Assembly (NCBI GenBank): GCA_046344715.1
Contig: JBKDKX010000006.1
Location: 1 to 64,000, forward strand
DNA from: CAZAQK01 sp046344715
Lineage (GTDB): Bacteria; Pseudomonadota; Alphaproteobacteria; Rickettsiales; SXRF01
Direction of reading: 5' to 3'
Length of the DNA stretch: 64,000 bases
Shown in pieces: positions 42,386 through 49,353 of the stretch. Within the stretch, counting starts at the first letter, position 1, and every line of letters starts with the position of its first letter. The notes under the pieces are model-generated. The model was not told where the DNA came from. It saw only the letters and a list, made by a program, of their open reading frames with translations, and did not search any database. Position numbers and translations under genes: made by a program.

Positions 42386-42525
42386 TGGATATGGGGAAAG
42401 AAATGTTTGGTGCATTCTTCGCTGTTATAAGACAAAGAGCGACGGCTGCGAATGAACTGCAGCGGAGCGTAGCAACGCTACGTGAGCAGCGGAAGCATGA
42501 GCAGACTAAGCGGTTTTGGCCATAA
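42385..42525 (+). CDS. Short ORF coupled to the holin, partly built from a repeat
   Basis: A 46-codon frame whose ATG uses the last A of the holin stop (TAATG). It reads MDMGKEMFGAFFAVIRQRAT, then an Arg/Gln/Glu-rich tail encoded by a hairpin-bearing segment at 42440-42510. The start geometry favours coupled translation, and the membrane-like KEMFGAFFAVI could be functional. No homologue is recognised, and the tail looks like repeat DNA read as protein. Confidence 0.35.
   Translation: MDMGKEMFGAFFAVIRQRATAANELQRSVATLREQRKHEQTKRFWP
42440..42510. repeat. Hairpin element with core CGTAGCAACGCTACG
   Basis: CGTAGC (42468-42473) and GCTACG (42477-42482) pair around the loop AAC. Flanking sequence GGCTGCGAATG... 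GAGC ... GTGAGC ... resembles the outline of the 117-bp repeats at 43364 and 54662 (GGATGCGAAG, GAGCTTAG, CTAAGTGA, GAGC). Similarity is to the architecture more than to the bases, so membership in the same family is uncertain. Confidence 0.4.
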
Positions 42526-42537
42526 CAGTAGAAGAAT

Positions 42538-42611
42538 TGGAGCGGGTGAAGGGAATCGAACCCTCGTATGCAGCTTGGGAAGCTGCCGTTCTACCATTGA
42601 ACTACACCCGC
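42538..42611 (-). tRNA. tRNA-Gly (anticodon CCC)
   Basis: The minus strand folds into a cloverleaf from GCGGGTGTAGTTCAATGG to TTCACCCGCTCCA. The acceptor stem is GCGGGTG/CACCCGC, the anticodon stem GCAGC/GCTGC with loop TTCCCAA gives anticodon CCC, and the T-arm is GAGGGTTCGATTCCCTT. The CCA end is encoded at 42538-42540. It reads GGG codons. Confidence 0.93.
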
Positions 42612-42757
42612 TAAGTCAGGCCGAAACATCTCATATTGCCGGAAAAATGCAATCCTTCCTTTAACTCAATTTTAAGCAATCTGCGCCATATCTGTGGTGG
42701 ACAATAGCACAGTAATGCCAGATATTTGGCGCATGATAAATTAAGGGAATGCAGATT

Positions 42758-43264
42758 ATGAAAAAAATTGGATTACTCGCCGTTGCTCTACTTGCAGGCA
42801 CCACACTTACCGCCAGCACAGCAAATGCAAATGATTACTTCACCGGTTATATCGGTTGGAATGATTTTATTGATCAGGAAGAAGAATCGACAGAATTTGG
42901 TGCGGAATACCGCTTTCATCCGCTTGGGTATGGCTTCCGCCCCACGCTCGGCTTTAACTTTACCACCGAAGGTTCAATGTATGGTTATGGCGGGTTCAAC
43001 TGGGATGTACCATTAATCGATAACGAGCTTTACCTCATCCCGAACTTCATGGTTGGGTTATATGGCGAGGGCGATGGCAAGGATTTAGGTGGTGCGATTG
43101 AGTTCCGCTCTGGCCTTGAAGTGGCATACCAGATGCCAAATGAGCACCGCATTGGTGTCGCTATCAACCATATCTCCAACGCCAGCATTTACGATAAGAA
43201 TCCGGGATCAGAAACCTTACTTATCAATTATTCCATTCCGGTGGGTAGATTGTTTCAATATTAG
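42758..43264 (+). CDS. PagL-like lipid A 3-O-deacylase
   Basis: A 168-residue secreted beta-barrel protein. The signal peptide is MKKIGLLAVALLAGTTLTAS followed by TANANDYF, with cleavage probably after ANA. Eight short amphipathic strands follow, and the C-terminus VAINHISNASIYDKNPGSETLLINYSIPV carries the acyloxyacyl hydrolase motif H-x-S-N-x-x-x-x-x-x-N-P-G with the catalytic His and Ser and a nearby Glu. It ends in an aromatic residue (LFQY), as outer-membrane barrels do. It would remove an acyl chain from lipid A. I chose the ATG at 42758 for ribosome-site spacing (AAGGGA). A strong terminator follows. Confidence 0.85.
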   Translation: MKKIGLLAVALLAGTTLTASTANANDYFTGYIGWNDFIDQEEESTEFGAEYRFHPLGYGFRPTLGFNFTTEGSMYGYGGFNWDVPLIDNELYLIPNFMVGLYGEGDGKDLGGAIEFRSGLEVAYQMPNEHRIGVAINHISNASIYDKNPGSETLLINYSIPVGRLFQY

Positions 43265-43283
43265 ACTTCTTGCTACTGCTATG

Positions 43284-43310
43284 AAAAGCCCCGCCATGCG
43301 GGGCTTTTTT
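43284..43310 (+). terminator. Intrinsic terminator after the PagL-like gene
   Basis: AAAAGCCCCGC, loop CAT, GCGGGGCTTTTTT: an 11-bp stem beginning 20 bases after the stop codon with a T-tract on the plus strand and an A-run on the other side, so it can act in both directions. Confidence 0.92.
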
Positions 43311-43323
43311 ATGTGAGGTAAGT

Positions 43324-43357
43324 GGATTGCTTCGTCGCTACACTCCTCGCAATGACG
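43324..43357. repeat. Dispersed repeat of the GTCATTGCGAG...GAAGCAATCC type
   Basis: GGATTGCTTCGTCGCTACAC followed by TCCTCGCAATGAC is the inverted orientation of the segment at 55003-55028. The ends are partly complementary around a GC-rich middle. It directly precedes the 117-bp repeat starting at 43364. Confidence 0.7.
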
Positions 43358-43363
43358 AGTATT

Positions 43364-43480
43364 TTTCGCTAGGCTGAGGTGGATGCGAAGAAAACTTACG
43401 TGCGAGCGATTGAGCTTAGATAATACTAAGTGACATGAGCGAGCGCGGAGTTTTCAAGCAAGCCACCCAGCGTAGTAGAA
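43364..43480 (+). repeat. 117-bp dispersed repeat, copy A
   Basis: The plus strand begins TTTCGCTAGGCTGAGGTGG and ends CAAGCAAGCC..CCAG..TAGTAGAA. A closely similar sequence is found in the opposite orientation at 54662-54779. Between the conserved ends are GGATGCGAAG, GAGCTTAG-N6-CTAAGTGACA (a small hairpin) and GAGC-CGG blocks. It fills the gap between the PagL terminator and the pilin terminator and has no plausible coding role. Confidence 0.85.
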
Positions 43481-43484
43481 AAAC

Positions 43485-43516
43485 AAAAAAAGCCGCTGTT
43501 TCCAGCGGCTTTTTTG
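43485..43516. terminator. Bidirectional intrinsic terminator after the pilin gene
   Basis: AAAAAAGCCGCTG, loop TTTC, CAGCGGCTTTTTT: a 13-bp stem including the A/T runs, 18 bases beyond the stop of the minus-strand pilin gene. The A-run at its left side becomes the T-tract for minus-strand transcripts. Confidence 0.92.
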
Positions 43517-43533
43517 TTAGTTACACTTCTGTA

Positions 43534-44382
43534 TTAGTTGAAGCGAACGCGAAGTGCGCACGCCGGTGTGTTACCACCTGTGCCAGACCCACGGTTATAG
43601 GTTGTGGTAGACGCATCATCTGCACCACCACCTGTCATACATTCCACCGTAGGAGAAGCCGCCCAGCTCGCCTGAGTCGTTGCAACCGGAGCAAATGGCG
43701 TGGTGGTACCACGTGCAAGCACGATCCCGGTATTAGGCGCGCCGTCATCCAGCTTGCTGTCGATGTTGTAAGATTCAACAGGCGTCAGAACTGTGCCATA
43801 AAGTGTTACACCTGAAGCAGCCGTAACCACGTTACCACTACCAAAACCAGAGATCAGATAATAATTCACGCCAGAATTCTGGTTTACTGTGAAATAGTTA
43901 CCACGGCCAATTTTTGCAGGAAGGAAATAGTTCTGCACCGTACCTGAAGTTAGGTCAGCATTTGCCGCACCGCCAGTTGCCATCTGGCCACCGAAGCTAC
44001 CTTCAACCAACGTGGTATCAGACAAGTGACGCCAAAATACAATGGAGTCTCCAAGATTCACCGCAGCACTTGCAGCGCCTTCCACCAAACTGTCACCATC
44101 GCCAAGCCCGTCAGCACCGGTCATACCCGTTGAGAACAACCCAAAGGCAGACGCAGTAGTCGCAGCAAGGTCACCCGGAATACCATTATATTTAGTACGG
44201 AACGTGTTCACCGACGCGTTCAGCTTTTCAATCTGACTCACAGTGGCACGAATTTCTGCCGCTTTAATCAAATCCTGCCCCACAAGCACACCGCCCACAA
44301 TAAGGCCGATGATTACAAGAACGATCGATAATTCGATCAGCGTAAAACCTTTTTGTTTTTTCAGGTTACGGCGAGACTTCAT
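43534..44382 (-). CDS. Type IV pilin-like protein
   Basis: A 282-residue prepilin. A short positive leader MKSRRNLKKQKG is followed by FTLIELSIVLVIIGLIVGGVLVGQDLIKAAEIRATVSQIEK, the class III methylation/processing signature with Glu at +5 and a hydrophobic spine. The rest is a Gly/Ala/Thr-rich globular domain ending in a Cys pair region (VECMTGGG ... NTPACALRVRFN). GGAG lies 8 bases before the ATG at 44382. It is a paralogue of the frameshifted gene at 11068. No pilus assembly genes are nearby, so pilin versus pseudopilin cannot be decided. Confidence 0.88.
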   Translation of the reverse strand: MKSRRNLKKQKGFTLIELSIVLVIIGLIVGGVLVGQDLIKAAEIRATVSQIEKLNASVNTFRTKYNGIPGDLAATTASAFGLFSTGMTGADGLGDGDSLVEGAASAAVNLGDSIVFWRHLSDTTLVEGSFGGQMATGGAANADLTSGTVQNYFLPAKIGRGNYFTVNQNSGVNYYLISGFGSGNVVTAASGVTLYGTVLTPVESYNIDSKLDDGAPNTGIVLARGTTTPFAPVATTQASWAASPTVECMTGGGADDASTTTYNRGSGTGGNTPACALRVRFN

Positions 44383-44534
44383 AATATACACTCCAATTGT
44401 GAAAGGGTTTCCCCTTGTATAAATAACAAATTGTTTTGATACGCAACACTATATTGCTTTTTACAAACATTAAGGAGGTATGCTACAGAATAATAGTTAC
44501 CAAATGGTTAGCAAGACTAAAAATCTTATATAAA

Positions 44535-45080
44535 TCAGCCTGCGGAGACTTCTTTATCTTCAGATGGCTTGAAACCTGCGGTGGCGGCATCCAGATGTGT
44601 CTGGGTGCAGAGGCCAAGCAGCACCGGATCCCGTGGTTTGATATTACCGGAATTCCAATGACTTTTAGTACGCACCGCTTCAATAGTAGTTTTTGTTGTG
44701 CCAACCAATTTTACAATCTGTGCATCGGTCATGGCCGGGAAATGTTTGATGAGCCATGCAATCGCATCCGGTTTATCCTGACGGCGGGCAACCGGCGTAT
44801 AACGCGCACCTTTTGACTTCCCGCTGATATATTGTTTCGCTGTGCCGCTCAATTGGAGCTTCGCTGATGGATCGCTTTCACAACGCTTAATCTCATCAGA
44901 AGTAAGCTGGCCATTCGCCAGTGGATCCAGCCCACGAATGCCGCCAGACACTTCACCATCGGCAATTCCCTGCACTTCAAGCGGATGCATACCGCAGAAT
45001 TCTGCGATTTGTTCAAAGCTCAGAGCAGTGTTTTCAACCAGCCATACAGCGGTTGCTTTAGGCATTAGTGGCAGTGTCAT
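44535..45080 (-). CDS. trcR: Cell-cycle regulator TrcR (DUF1013)
   Basis: A 181-residue protein with PLMPKATAVWLVENTALSFEQIAEFCGMHPLEVQGIADGEVSGGIRGLDPLANGQLTSDEIKRCESDP, the near-invariant N-terminus of the alphaproteobacterial DUF1013 family. It continues SKGARYTPVARRQDKPDAIAWLIKHFPAMTDAQIVKLVGTTKTTIEAVR, a second helix-turn-helix-like repeat. TrcR is a conserved transcription regulator tied to the CtrA cell-cycle network. The C-terminus is short and acidic. GGAGACTC precedes the start at 45080. High family confidence; targets here unknown. Confidence 0.9.
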   Translation of the reverse strand: MTLPLMPKATAVWLVENTALSFEQIAEFCGMHPLEVQGIADGEVSGGIRGLDPLANGQLTSDEIKRCESDPSAKLQLSGTAKQYISGKSKGARYTPVARRQDKPDAIAWLIKHFPAMTDAQIVKLVGTTKTTIEAVRTKSHWNSGNIKPRDPVLLGLCTQTHLDAATAGFKPSEDKEVSAG

Positions 45081-45162
45081 GAGAGTCTCCTTAACCCCGT
45101 ATTTATTCAGGGGGTTGAATAATTAGTGGTTTTTTGTGAGGAATCAAGTATTTTTGCGCCTT

Positions 45163-45942
45163 ATGGCATATGAAACCGTAACCCTTAGCTTTCCTGAAGC
45201 CGCCATTTCGGTCATCACCCTGAATCGACCTACATTTGCGAATGCCTTAAATCGCCAGATGGGACTGGAACTTAAGGATATTTTTGCTTCACTTGACCAT
45301 AAAACCCTGCGTGCTGTCATCTTAACCGGTGCTGGCAAACATTTCTGTGCCGGGGCAGACCTTAAAGAACGCAAAGGCATGAATGAAGCCCAGTGGCACG
45401 ATCAGCACGCCGCCTTTGAGTGTGCGCTTCGGGCTATTCTCGCCTGCCCCCTGCCCGTTATCGCAGCGGTAAATGGTGCAGCAATGGGTGGTGGATTAGA
45501 GCTGGCACTGGCCTGTGACTTTATATATGCGAACTCATCTGCAAAATTTGGACTTACCGAAGCGACGCTTGGCATCATGCCAGGGCTTGGCGGCACAACA
45601 CAACTTATACGCCGCATTGGCGAGGCACGCGCCAAGGAACTGTTATATACAGGACGAATATTTAATGCAGATGAAGCTATTGCGCTCAGCGTAGTAAACA
45701 AACTGTGCAGCAATGAAACACTGATGGATGAGACACTACAAACAGCACAGAATATTTCCGTAAATGCTCCACTTGCATTAAAGGCGATTAAGAAGGCCGC
45801 AAAGGAATGTGGCAACCTTTCCCTGCATGATGCACTTGCAACTGAATTGCAGCATTATAATATGCTGCTTTGCAGCAAAGATCGCCATGAAGGCATCAAT
45901 GCATTTAATGAAAAACGTAAACCTGTCTTTACGGGAGAGTGA
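45163..45942 (+). CDS. Enoyl-CoA hydratase/isomerase family protein
   Basis: A 259-residue crotonase-fold protein: ISVITLNRPTFANALNRQMGLELKDIF, AVILTGAGKHFCAGADLKERKGMNEAQW (oxyanion hole), and PVIAAVNGAAMGGGLELALACDFIYANSSAKFGLTEATLGIMPGLGGTTQLIRRIG with both catalytic Glu positions of hydratases. It would hydrate enoyl-CoA in fatty or amino acid breakdown; related AUH-type activity is possible. The Met at 45163 starts the family homology, but the AGGA at 45138-45142 sits better for the TTG at 45154, three codons earlier. Confidence 0.92.
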   Translation: MAYETVTLSFPEAAISVITLNRPTFANALNRQMGLELKDIFASLDHKTLRAVILTGAGKHFCAGADLKERKGMNEAQWHDQHAAFECALRAILACPLPVIAAVNGAAMGGGLELALACDFIYANSSAKFGLTEATLGIMPGLGGTTQLIRRIGEARAKELLYTGRIFNADEAIALSVVNKLCSNETLMDETLQTAQNISVNAPLALKAIKKAAKECGNLSLHDALATELQHYNMLLCSKDRHEGINAFNEKRKPVFTGE

Positions 45943-45983
45943 TTATCTGAGATAATCTACCCTTACGATAGTGAGGAGGTTTC

Positions 45984-46982
45984 ATGCCTAAAATATCTTC
46001 CACACAAAAAATTGCCCTAGCCTTACACGGCGGCGGTTCCCATACCGCTTTCAGCTGGGGTGCTGTCGACCAGCTGCTATTAGACGAACATATCGAGATT
46101 GAAGCCATCAGTGCCACCAGTGGTGGCGCAGTGATTGCAAGCGTGCTCGCGCAAGGCCTGCATGATGGCGGCCGGGATAATGCACGCGCACTGCTTCAGA
46201 CGTTCTGGAAAAAGGTAAGTGTTGCGGCCAGCATGTTGCCACTACGTGTCAATGTAGTGGATAAATTTTTTAGCCATGCAGGCATTGATATGTCCGCCTC
46301 TTCTATGGCACTGGATTATATAACCAAAGTATTCTCCCCGTCGCAGTTCAATTTGTTCGACATCAATCCGGTGCGCGGCATTTTGGAAGAGATGGTGGAT
46401 TTTGACATGCTGCAGGCGGAAAGCCCCGTGCGGCTTTACATCAACGCTACCCATGCGCGCACAGGCGAGAGCGTTATTTTTGATAATAGCAACATTTCAC
46501 TTGATGCAGTAATGGCCGCCGCCTGCCTGCCCTTTATTTTCAAAACCGCAGAAGTGAACGGCGAACCTTACTGGGATGGTAGCTTCTCAGGTTGCCCATC
46601 GCTTGCACCGCTCATCAAAGATAAGCAGGTGTCTGATATTGTGCTGGTGAAAGTGCATCAAAGCCGTATCGACGATGTACCAACAACCGCCACCGATATT
46701 TTAGACCGCGCTATGGAACTCAGCTTTGGCTCTATTATGCAGCTTGAAATCCAGAATCTTGAACTGCAAAATCGCCTGATTCAGGCCGGCAAGTCGGATC
46801 GCAAACCCATTACACTTCACACCATTGAAGCGCAGGATATGCTGCAAAGTTTAGGTCGCGCCAGCAAACTTAATGCAGAATGGAATTTCCTCGTGCATGT
46901 GCATGATATGGGCGTGCAGGCAGCAAGTGACTGGCTGGATCAATTTCATAAAAATCAGTCTTCAGTGAAAGAAGTGGGTTAA
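45984..46982 (+). CDS. Patatin-like phospholipase
   Basis: A 332-residue patatin-domain protein. ALALHGGGSHTAFSWGAVDQLLLDEHIEIEAISATSGGAVIASVLAQGL gives the oxyanion G-G-G and the nucleophile Ser in ATSGGA (the usual first Gly of G-x-S-x-G is Ala). EPYWDGSFSGCPSLAPLIKDK supplies the catalytic Asp as DGS. The family hydrolyses acyl chains from lipids. No signal peptide. A strong GAGGAGG ribosome site precedes the ATG. A double-hairpin repeat starts one base after the stop codon. Confidence 0.9.
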   Translation: MPKISSTQKIALALHGGGSHTAFSWGAVDQLLLDEHIEIEAISATSGGAVIASVLAQGLHDGGRDNARALLQTFWKKVSVAASMLPLRVNVVDKFFSHAGIDMSASSMALDYITKVFSPSQFNLFDINPVRGILEEMVDFDMLQAESPVRLYINATHARTGESVIFDNSNISLDAVMAAACLPFIFKTAEVNGEPYWDGSFSGCPSLAPLIKDKQVSDIVLVKVHQSRIDDVPTTATDILDRAMELSFGSIMQLEIQNLELQNRLIQAGKSDRKPITLHTIEAQDMLQSLGRASKLNAEWNFLVHVHDMGVQAASDWLDQFHKNQSSVKEVG

Positions 46983-46983
46983 A

Positions 46984-47047
46984 AGCCCCGCATTTATTGC
47001 GGGGTCTGGTGCACTTCTATGAACCGGATGCCGCAACGAGTGCGGCA
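46984..47047 (+). repeat. Double-hairpin repeat after the patatin gene
   Basis: CCCCGCATTTATTGCGGGG (46986-47004) is followed by TCTGGT, a short spacer, ACCGGA, and TGCCGCAACGAGTGCGGCA. The layout is the same as at 37719-37779, with a changed second hairpin that keeps its pairing. It may serve as a terminator between the convergent patatin and 47050 genes. Confidence 0.85.
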
Positions 47048-47049
47048 TT

Positions 47050-47664
47050 TCACTTCTGCAAATATTCCCGCATTGCATCAGTAGAGTTTTGAAGTTTCAG
47101 CTCCTGCCCAGGCTTTGGTACGGTACGAAGCGATAATGCACAGGTAGCCTGCACAAGCTGCGCAGTATCATCTGTAAACCGTACATACCCTTCACAATTT
47201 GCATCTGCGCTGGTGCGCGTATCCACAGACACGCCACCGAATAATGCCGCACCGTCCGCCCATTGTTTTGAAGTAAATGTCACGGCAGCCGTTTGTTCAT
47301 CATCTGCCAGTGTGAAGGTTTCAAGCGTTGGTGTGTAACTGTAATCGGTGAGCGGATACAGCACATTATCGATGAAGGTGATGAAAGTATCTTTGGTGAA
47401 ATCCTGAGCGATAGGTTTATTTGCATTGGCCTGGATAATCGCAAAGAACGATACGTTCAGTTGAATCTTCGCATCATCGGTAAGCAGTACTTTCAGTGAC
47501 TCGCTTATCTTTGCACGGTCTTTAGTTGCCACACTCTCCGCAAAACTTTCCAGTGCTGCATCCGTGCGTTTCTTGAGTACATTTGGTGGGTAGACGAAGG
47601 AATAATAGAGGCCAGATGCAATAAGTGTTAATGCAAGTAATCCCGTAAGCAGTAATTTTTTCAT
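47050..47664 (-). CDS. Hypothetical exported or membrane-anchored protein
   Basis: A 204-residue protein from MKKLLLTGLLALTLIASGLYYSFVYPPNVLKKRTDAALESFAESVATKDRAKISESLKVLLTDDAKIQLNVSFF. The N-terminal hydrophobic segment is an uncleaved anchor or signal. The region after it, with paired helices and later beta strands (YTPTLETFTLADDEQTAAVTFTSKQWADG), resembles NTF2/SnoaL-like folds, but I do not recognise the family. The longer frame to 47820 reads through repeat DNA and was rejected as start. It is downstream of gcdH with a repeat in the gap. Confidence 0.7.
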   Translation of the reverse strand: MKKLLLTGLLALTLIASGLYYSFVYPPNVLKKRTDAALESFAESVATKDRAKISESLKVLLTDDAKIQLNVSFFAIIQANANKPIAQDFTKDTFITFIDNVLYPLTDYSYTPTLETFTLADDEQTAAVTFTSKQWADGAALFGGVSVDTRTSADANCEGYVRFTDDTAQLVQATCALSLRTVPKPGQELKLQNSTDAMREYLQK

Positions 47665-47682
47665 TCTGTCATTCCCATTTTT

Positions 47683-47772
47683 GTCATACCGGCGACCCGC
47701 TGCGCCAGCGCTAGCGCGGCGAGAGGCCGGTATCCACGGCAGACATAGACTCCGGCCTTCGCCGGAGTGACA
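47683..47772. repeat. Dispersed palindromic repeat (GTCATACCGGC type)
   Basis: Opens with GTCATACCGGC and closes with GCCGGAGTGAC. Inside are hairpins CCAGCGCTAGCGCGG-like and CTCCGGCCTTCGCCGGAG. It lies 7 bases after the gcdH stop on the minus strand and just upstream of the 47664 start. Same general family as 8877-8956 and 41831-41957. Confidence 0.8.
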
Positions 47773-47779
47773 AGATCTA

Positions 47780-48946
47780 TTACACCTGAAATGCCTGAAT
47801 ACCCGTAATCGCACGACCAAGAATCAGTGCATGGATATCATGTGTGCCTTCATAGGTATTCACACTTTCTAAGTTCATCACATGACGAATAACGTGATAT
47901 TCATCGGCAATGCCGTTGCCACCGTGCATATCACGCGCGGTGCGGGCAATTTCCAAAGCCTTGCCTGCTGAGTTGCGCTTAATGATGGAAATCATTTCGG
48001 GAACGTAATTATCTTCATCAATCAACCGACCCACGCGGTAACAGGCCTGCAGGCCAAGTGCGATATCCACCATCATGTCGGCAAGTTTCTTCTGTATAAG
48101 CTGGTTGGCGGCGAGTGGCCGGCCAAACTGCTTGCGCTCCATCGTATAATTACGCGCTGCTTCATAACAGAATTCCGCTGCACCGAGCGCGCCCCAGCCG
48201 ATGCCATAACGCGCTTTATTCAAGCAGGAGAATGGCCCTTTAAGCCCCCTCACCTCCGGGAAGATATTTTCTTCCGGCACGAATACATCCTGCATGGAGA
48301 TCATACCGGTTTCCGATGCGCGCAGAGAGAACTTTCCTTCGATCTTTGGCGCGGTTAAACCCTTCATGCCTTTTTCCAAGACAAAGCCGCGAATCTCGCC
48401 ATCAAGCTTCGCCCACACCACAAACACATCAGCGATCGGTGAATTGGTTATCCAGTTCTTTGCGCCATTCAAAATAAACCCACCCTTGGTTTTTTCAGCA
48501 CGAGTTATCATGCTTCCTGGGTCAGAGCCGTGATCTGGCTCGGTGAGGCCGAAGCAACCAATCCATTCACCGGTTGCGAGCTTCGGCAGGTATTTATCCT
48601 TCTGCGCTTCTGAACCCCATGTGTAGATAGGATGCATGACAAGTGCGGATTGCACAGAAAGCGCCGAGCGATAGCCCGAATCCACCCATTCCACCTCTTT
48701 GCAGATAAGTCCGTAGGCCACATGCGATACACCGGCACAGCCATATCCTTTGATGGTGGCACCAAATAGGCCAAGTTCGCCCATTTCGCGCATGATTTTT
48801 TTATCGAACTTCTCATGGCGGTTGGCTTCCAAAATACGCGACATCAGCTTGTCGCGGGCATAAGCGCGCGTGGAATCGCGTACCATGCGTTCTTCGTCGG
48901 TGAGTTGTTTATCAAGTAAGAGCGGGTCTTCGTAGTTTAAGGGCAT
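47780..48946 (-). CDS. gcdH: Glutaryl-CoA dehydrogenase-type acyl-CoA dehydrogenase
   Basis: A 388-residue flavoenzyme. The GCDH-specific features are SGYRSALSVQSALVMHPIYTWGSEAQKDKYLPKLATGEWIGCFGLTEPDHGSDPGSM, KNWITNSPIADVFVVWAK, and NLESVNTYEGTHDIHALILGRAITGIQAF with the catalytic Glu in TYEGTHD. GCDH oxidises and decarboxylates glutaryl-CoA to crotonyl-CoA in lysine and tryptophan breakdown. The enoyl-CoA hydratase encoded 2 kb away could act on the product. Full length; FAD-binding residues conserved. Confidence 0.93.
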   Translation of the reverse strand: MPLNYEDPLLLDKQLTDEERMVRDSTRAYARDKLMSRILEANRHEKFDKKIMREMGELGLFGATIKGYGCAGVSHVAYGLICKEVEWVDSGYRSALSVQSALVMHPIYTWGSEAQKDKYLPKLATGEWIGCFGLTEPDHGSDPGSMITRAEKTKGGFILNGAKNWITNSPIADVFVVWAKLDGEIRGFVLEKGMKGLTAPKIEGKFSLRASETGMISMQDVFVPEENIFPEVRGLKGPFSCLNKARYGIGWGALGAAEFCYEAARNYTMERKQFGRPLAANQLIQKKLADMMVDIALGLQACYRVGRLIDEDNYVPEMISIIKRNSAGKALEIARTARDMHGGNGIADEYHVIRHVMNLESVNTYEGTHDIHALILGRAITGIQAFQV

Positions 48947-48952
48947 AAAACA

Positions 48953-49040
48953 GTTACCAGTTACTAGTTATCAGTTACCAGAAACTACATTACATTCATG
49001 ATAGCTTGCAACTGGTAACTAGTAACCGGCAACTGGTAAC
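48953..49040. repeat. Simple repeat of GTTACCAGTTACTAG units
   Basis: Units such as GTTACCAGTTACTAGTTATC at the left and AACTGGTAACTAGTAACC at the right are near inverted copies, spaced by about 30 unrelated bases. The tract abuts the stop codon of the small gene at 49041. Similar AACTAG/TAACTGG text recurs upstream of dnaG at about 62711-62748. Confidence 0.75.
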
Positions 49041-49271
49041 TTAAACCAGCAAATTCAAAATACTACCCCTATCCCATGTCACCCCGCGGCGCAGGGCATC
49101 AATAGCACTGGCAACGACGGTACGAAGCGATTCTGGAGCCGGAATATAGTTCAGATGCGCTTTTTCTTTAGGTTTTGCAGGAGCATCGGATGATGCCTGC
49201 TGCTGCTTGCGATTGCCAGCAGGGCGGCCAGTGGCTGGACGAATACCAGATGGATTGAATTCTATAGCCAT
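49041..49271 (-). CDS. Hypothetical small protein
   Basis: A 76-residue protein: a disordered Pro/Gly/Gln-rich first half (FNPSGIRPATGRPAGNRKQQ) and a helical second half (APESLRTVVASAIDALRRGVTWDRGSILNLLV). No signal or membrane segment. I do not recognise the family; the layout resembles small regulators that fold on a partner. It has a ribosome-site-poor leader and faces away from trhO, about 80 bases from its start. Confidence 0.55.
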   Translation of the reverse strand: MAIEFNPSGIRPATGRPAGNRKQQQASSDAPAKPKEKAHLNYIPAPESLRTVVASAIDALRRGVTWDRGSILNLLV

Positions 49272-49353
49272 AGTTGATTTATGTCATGGGTTGAGAGTTG
49301 CTGGTCTTTAGTATAATAAGCCTCCAGATAAAAACCACTGTTTTCTAAAATCT

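Noticed and set aside
43435..43815. Open frame of 126 codons covering the 117-bp repeat, a terminator and the pilin 3' end
   Set aside because: It crosses a bidirectional terminator and is antisense to a clear pilin gene.
44436..44816. Plus-strand frame beginning near the sequence AAGGAGG at 44472
   Set aside because: The ATG is too close to that ribosome-like site, and the frame is antisense to trcR with no recognisable domain.
47665..47820. Longer start for the 47050-47664 gene
   Set aside because: The extra N-terminal residues are encoded by a palindromic repeat and the end of gcdH; the signal-anchor Met at 47664 is a much better start.
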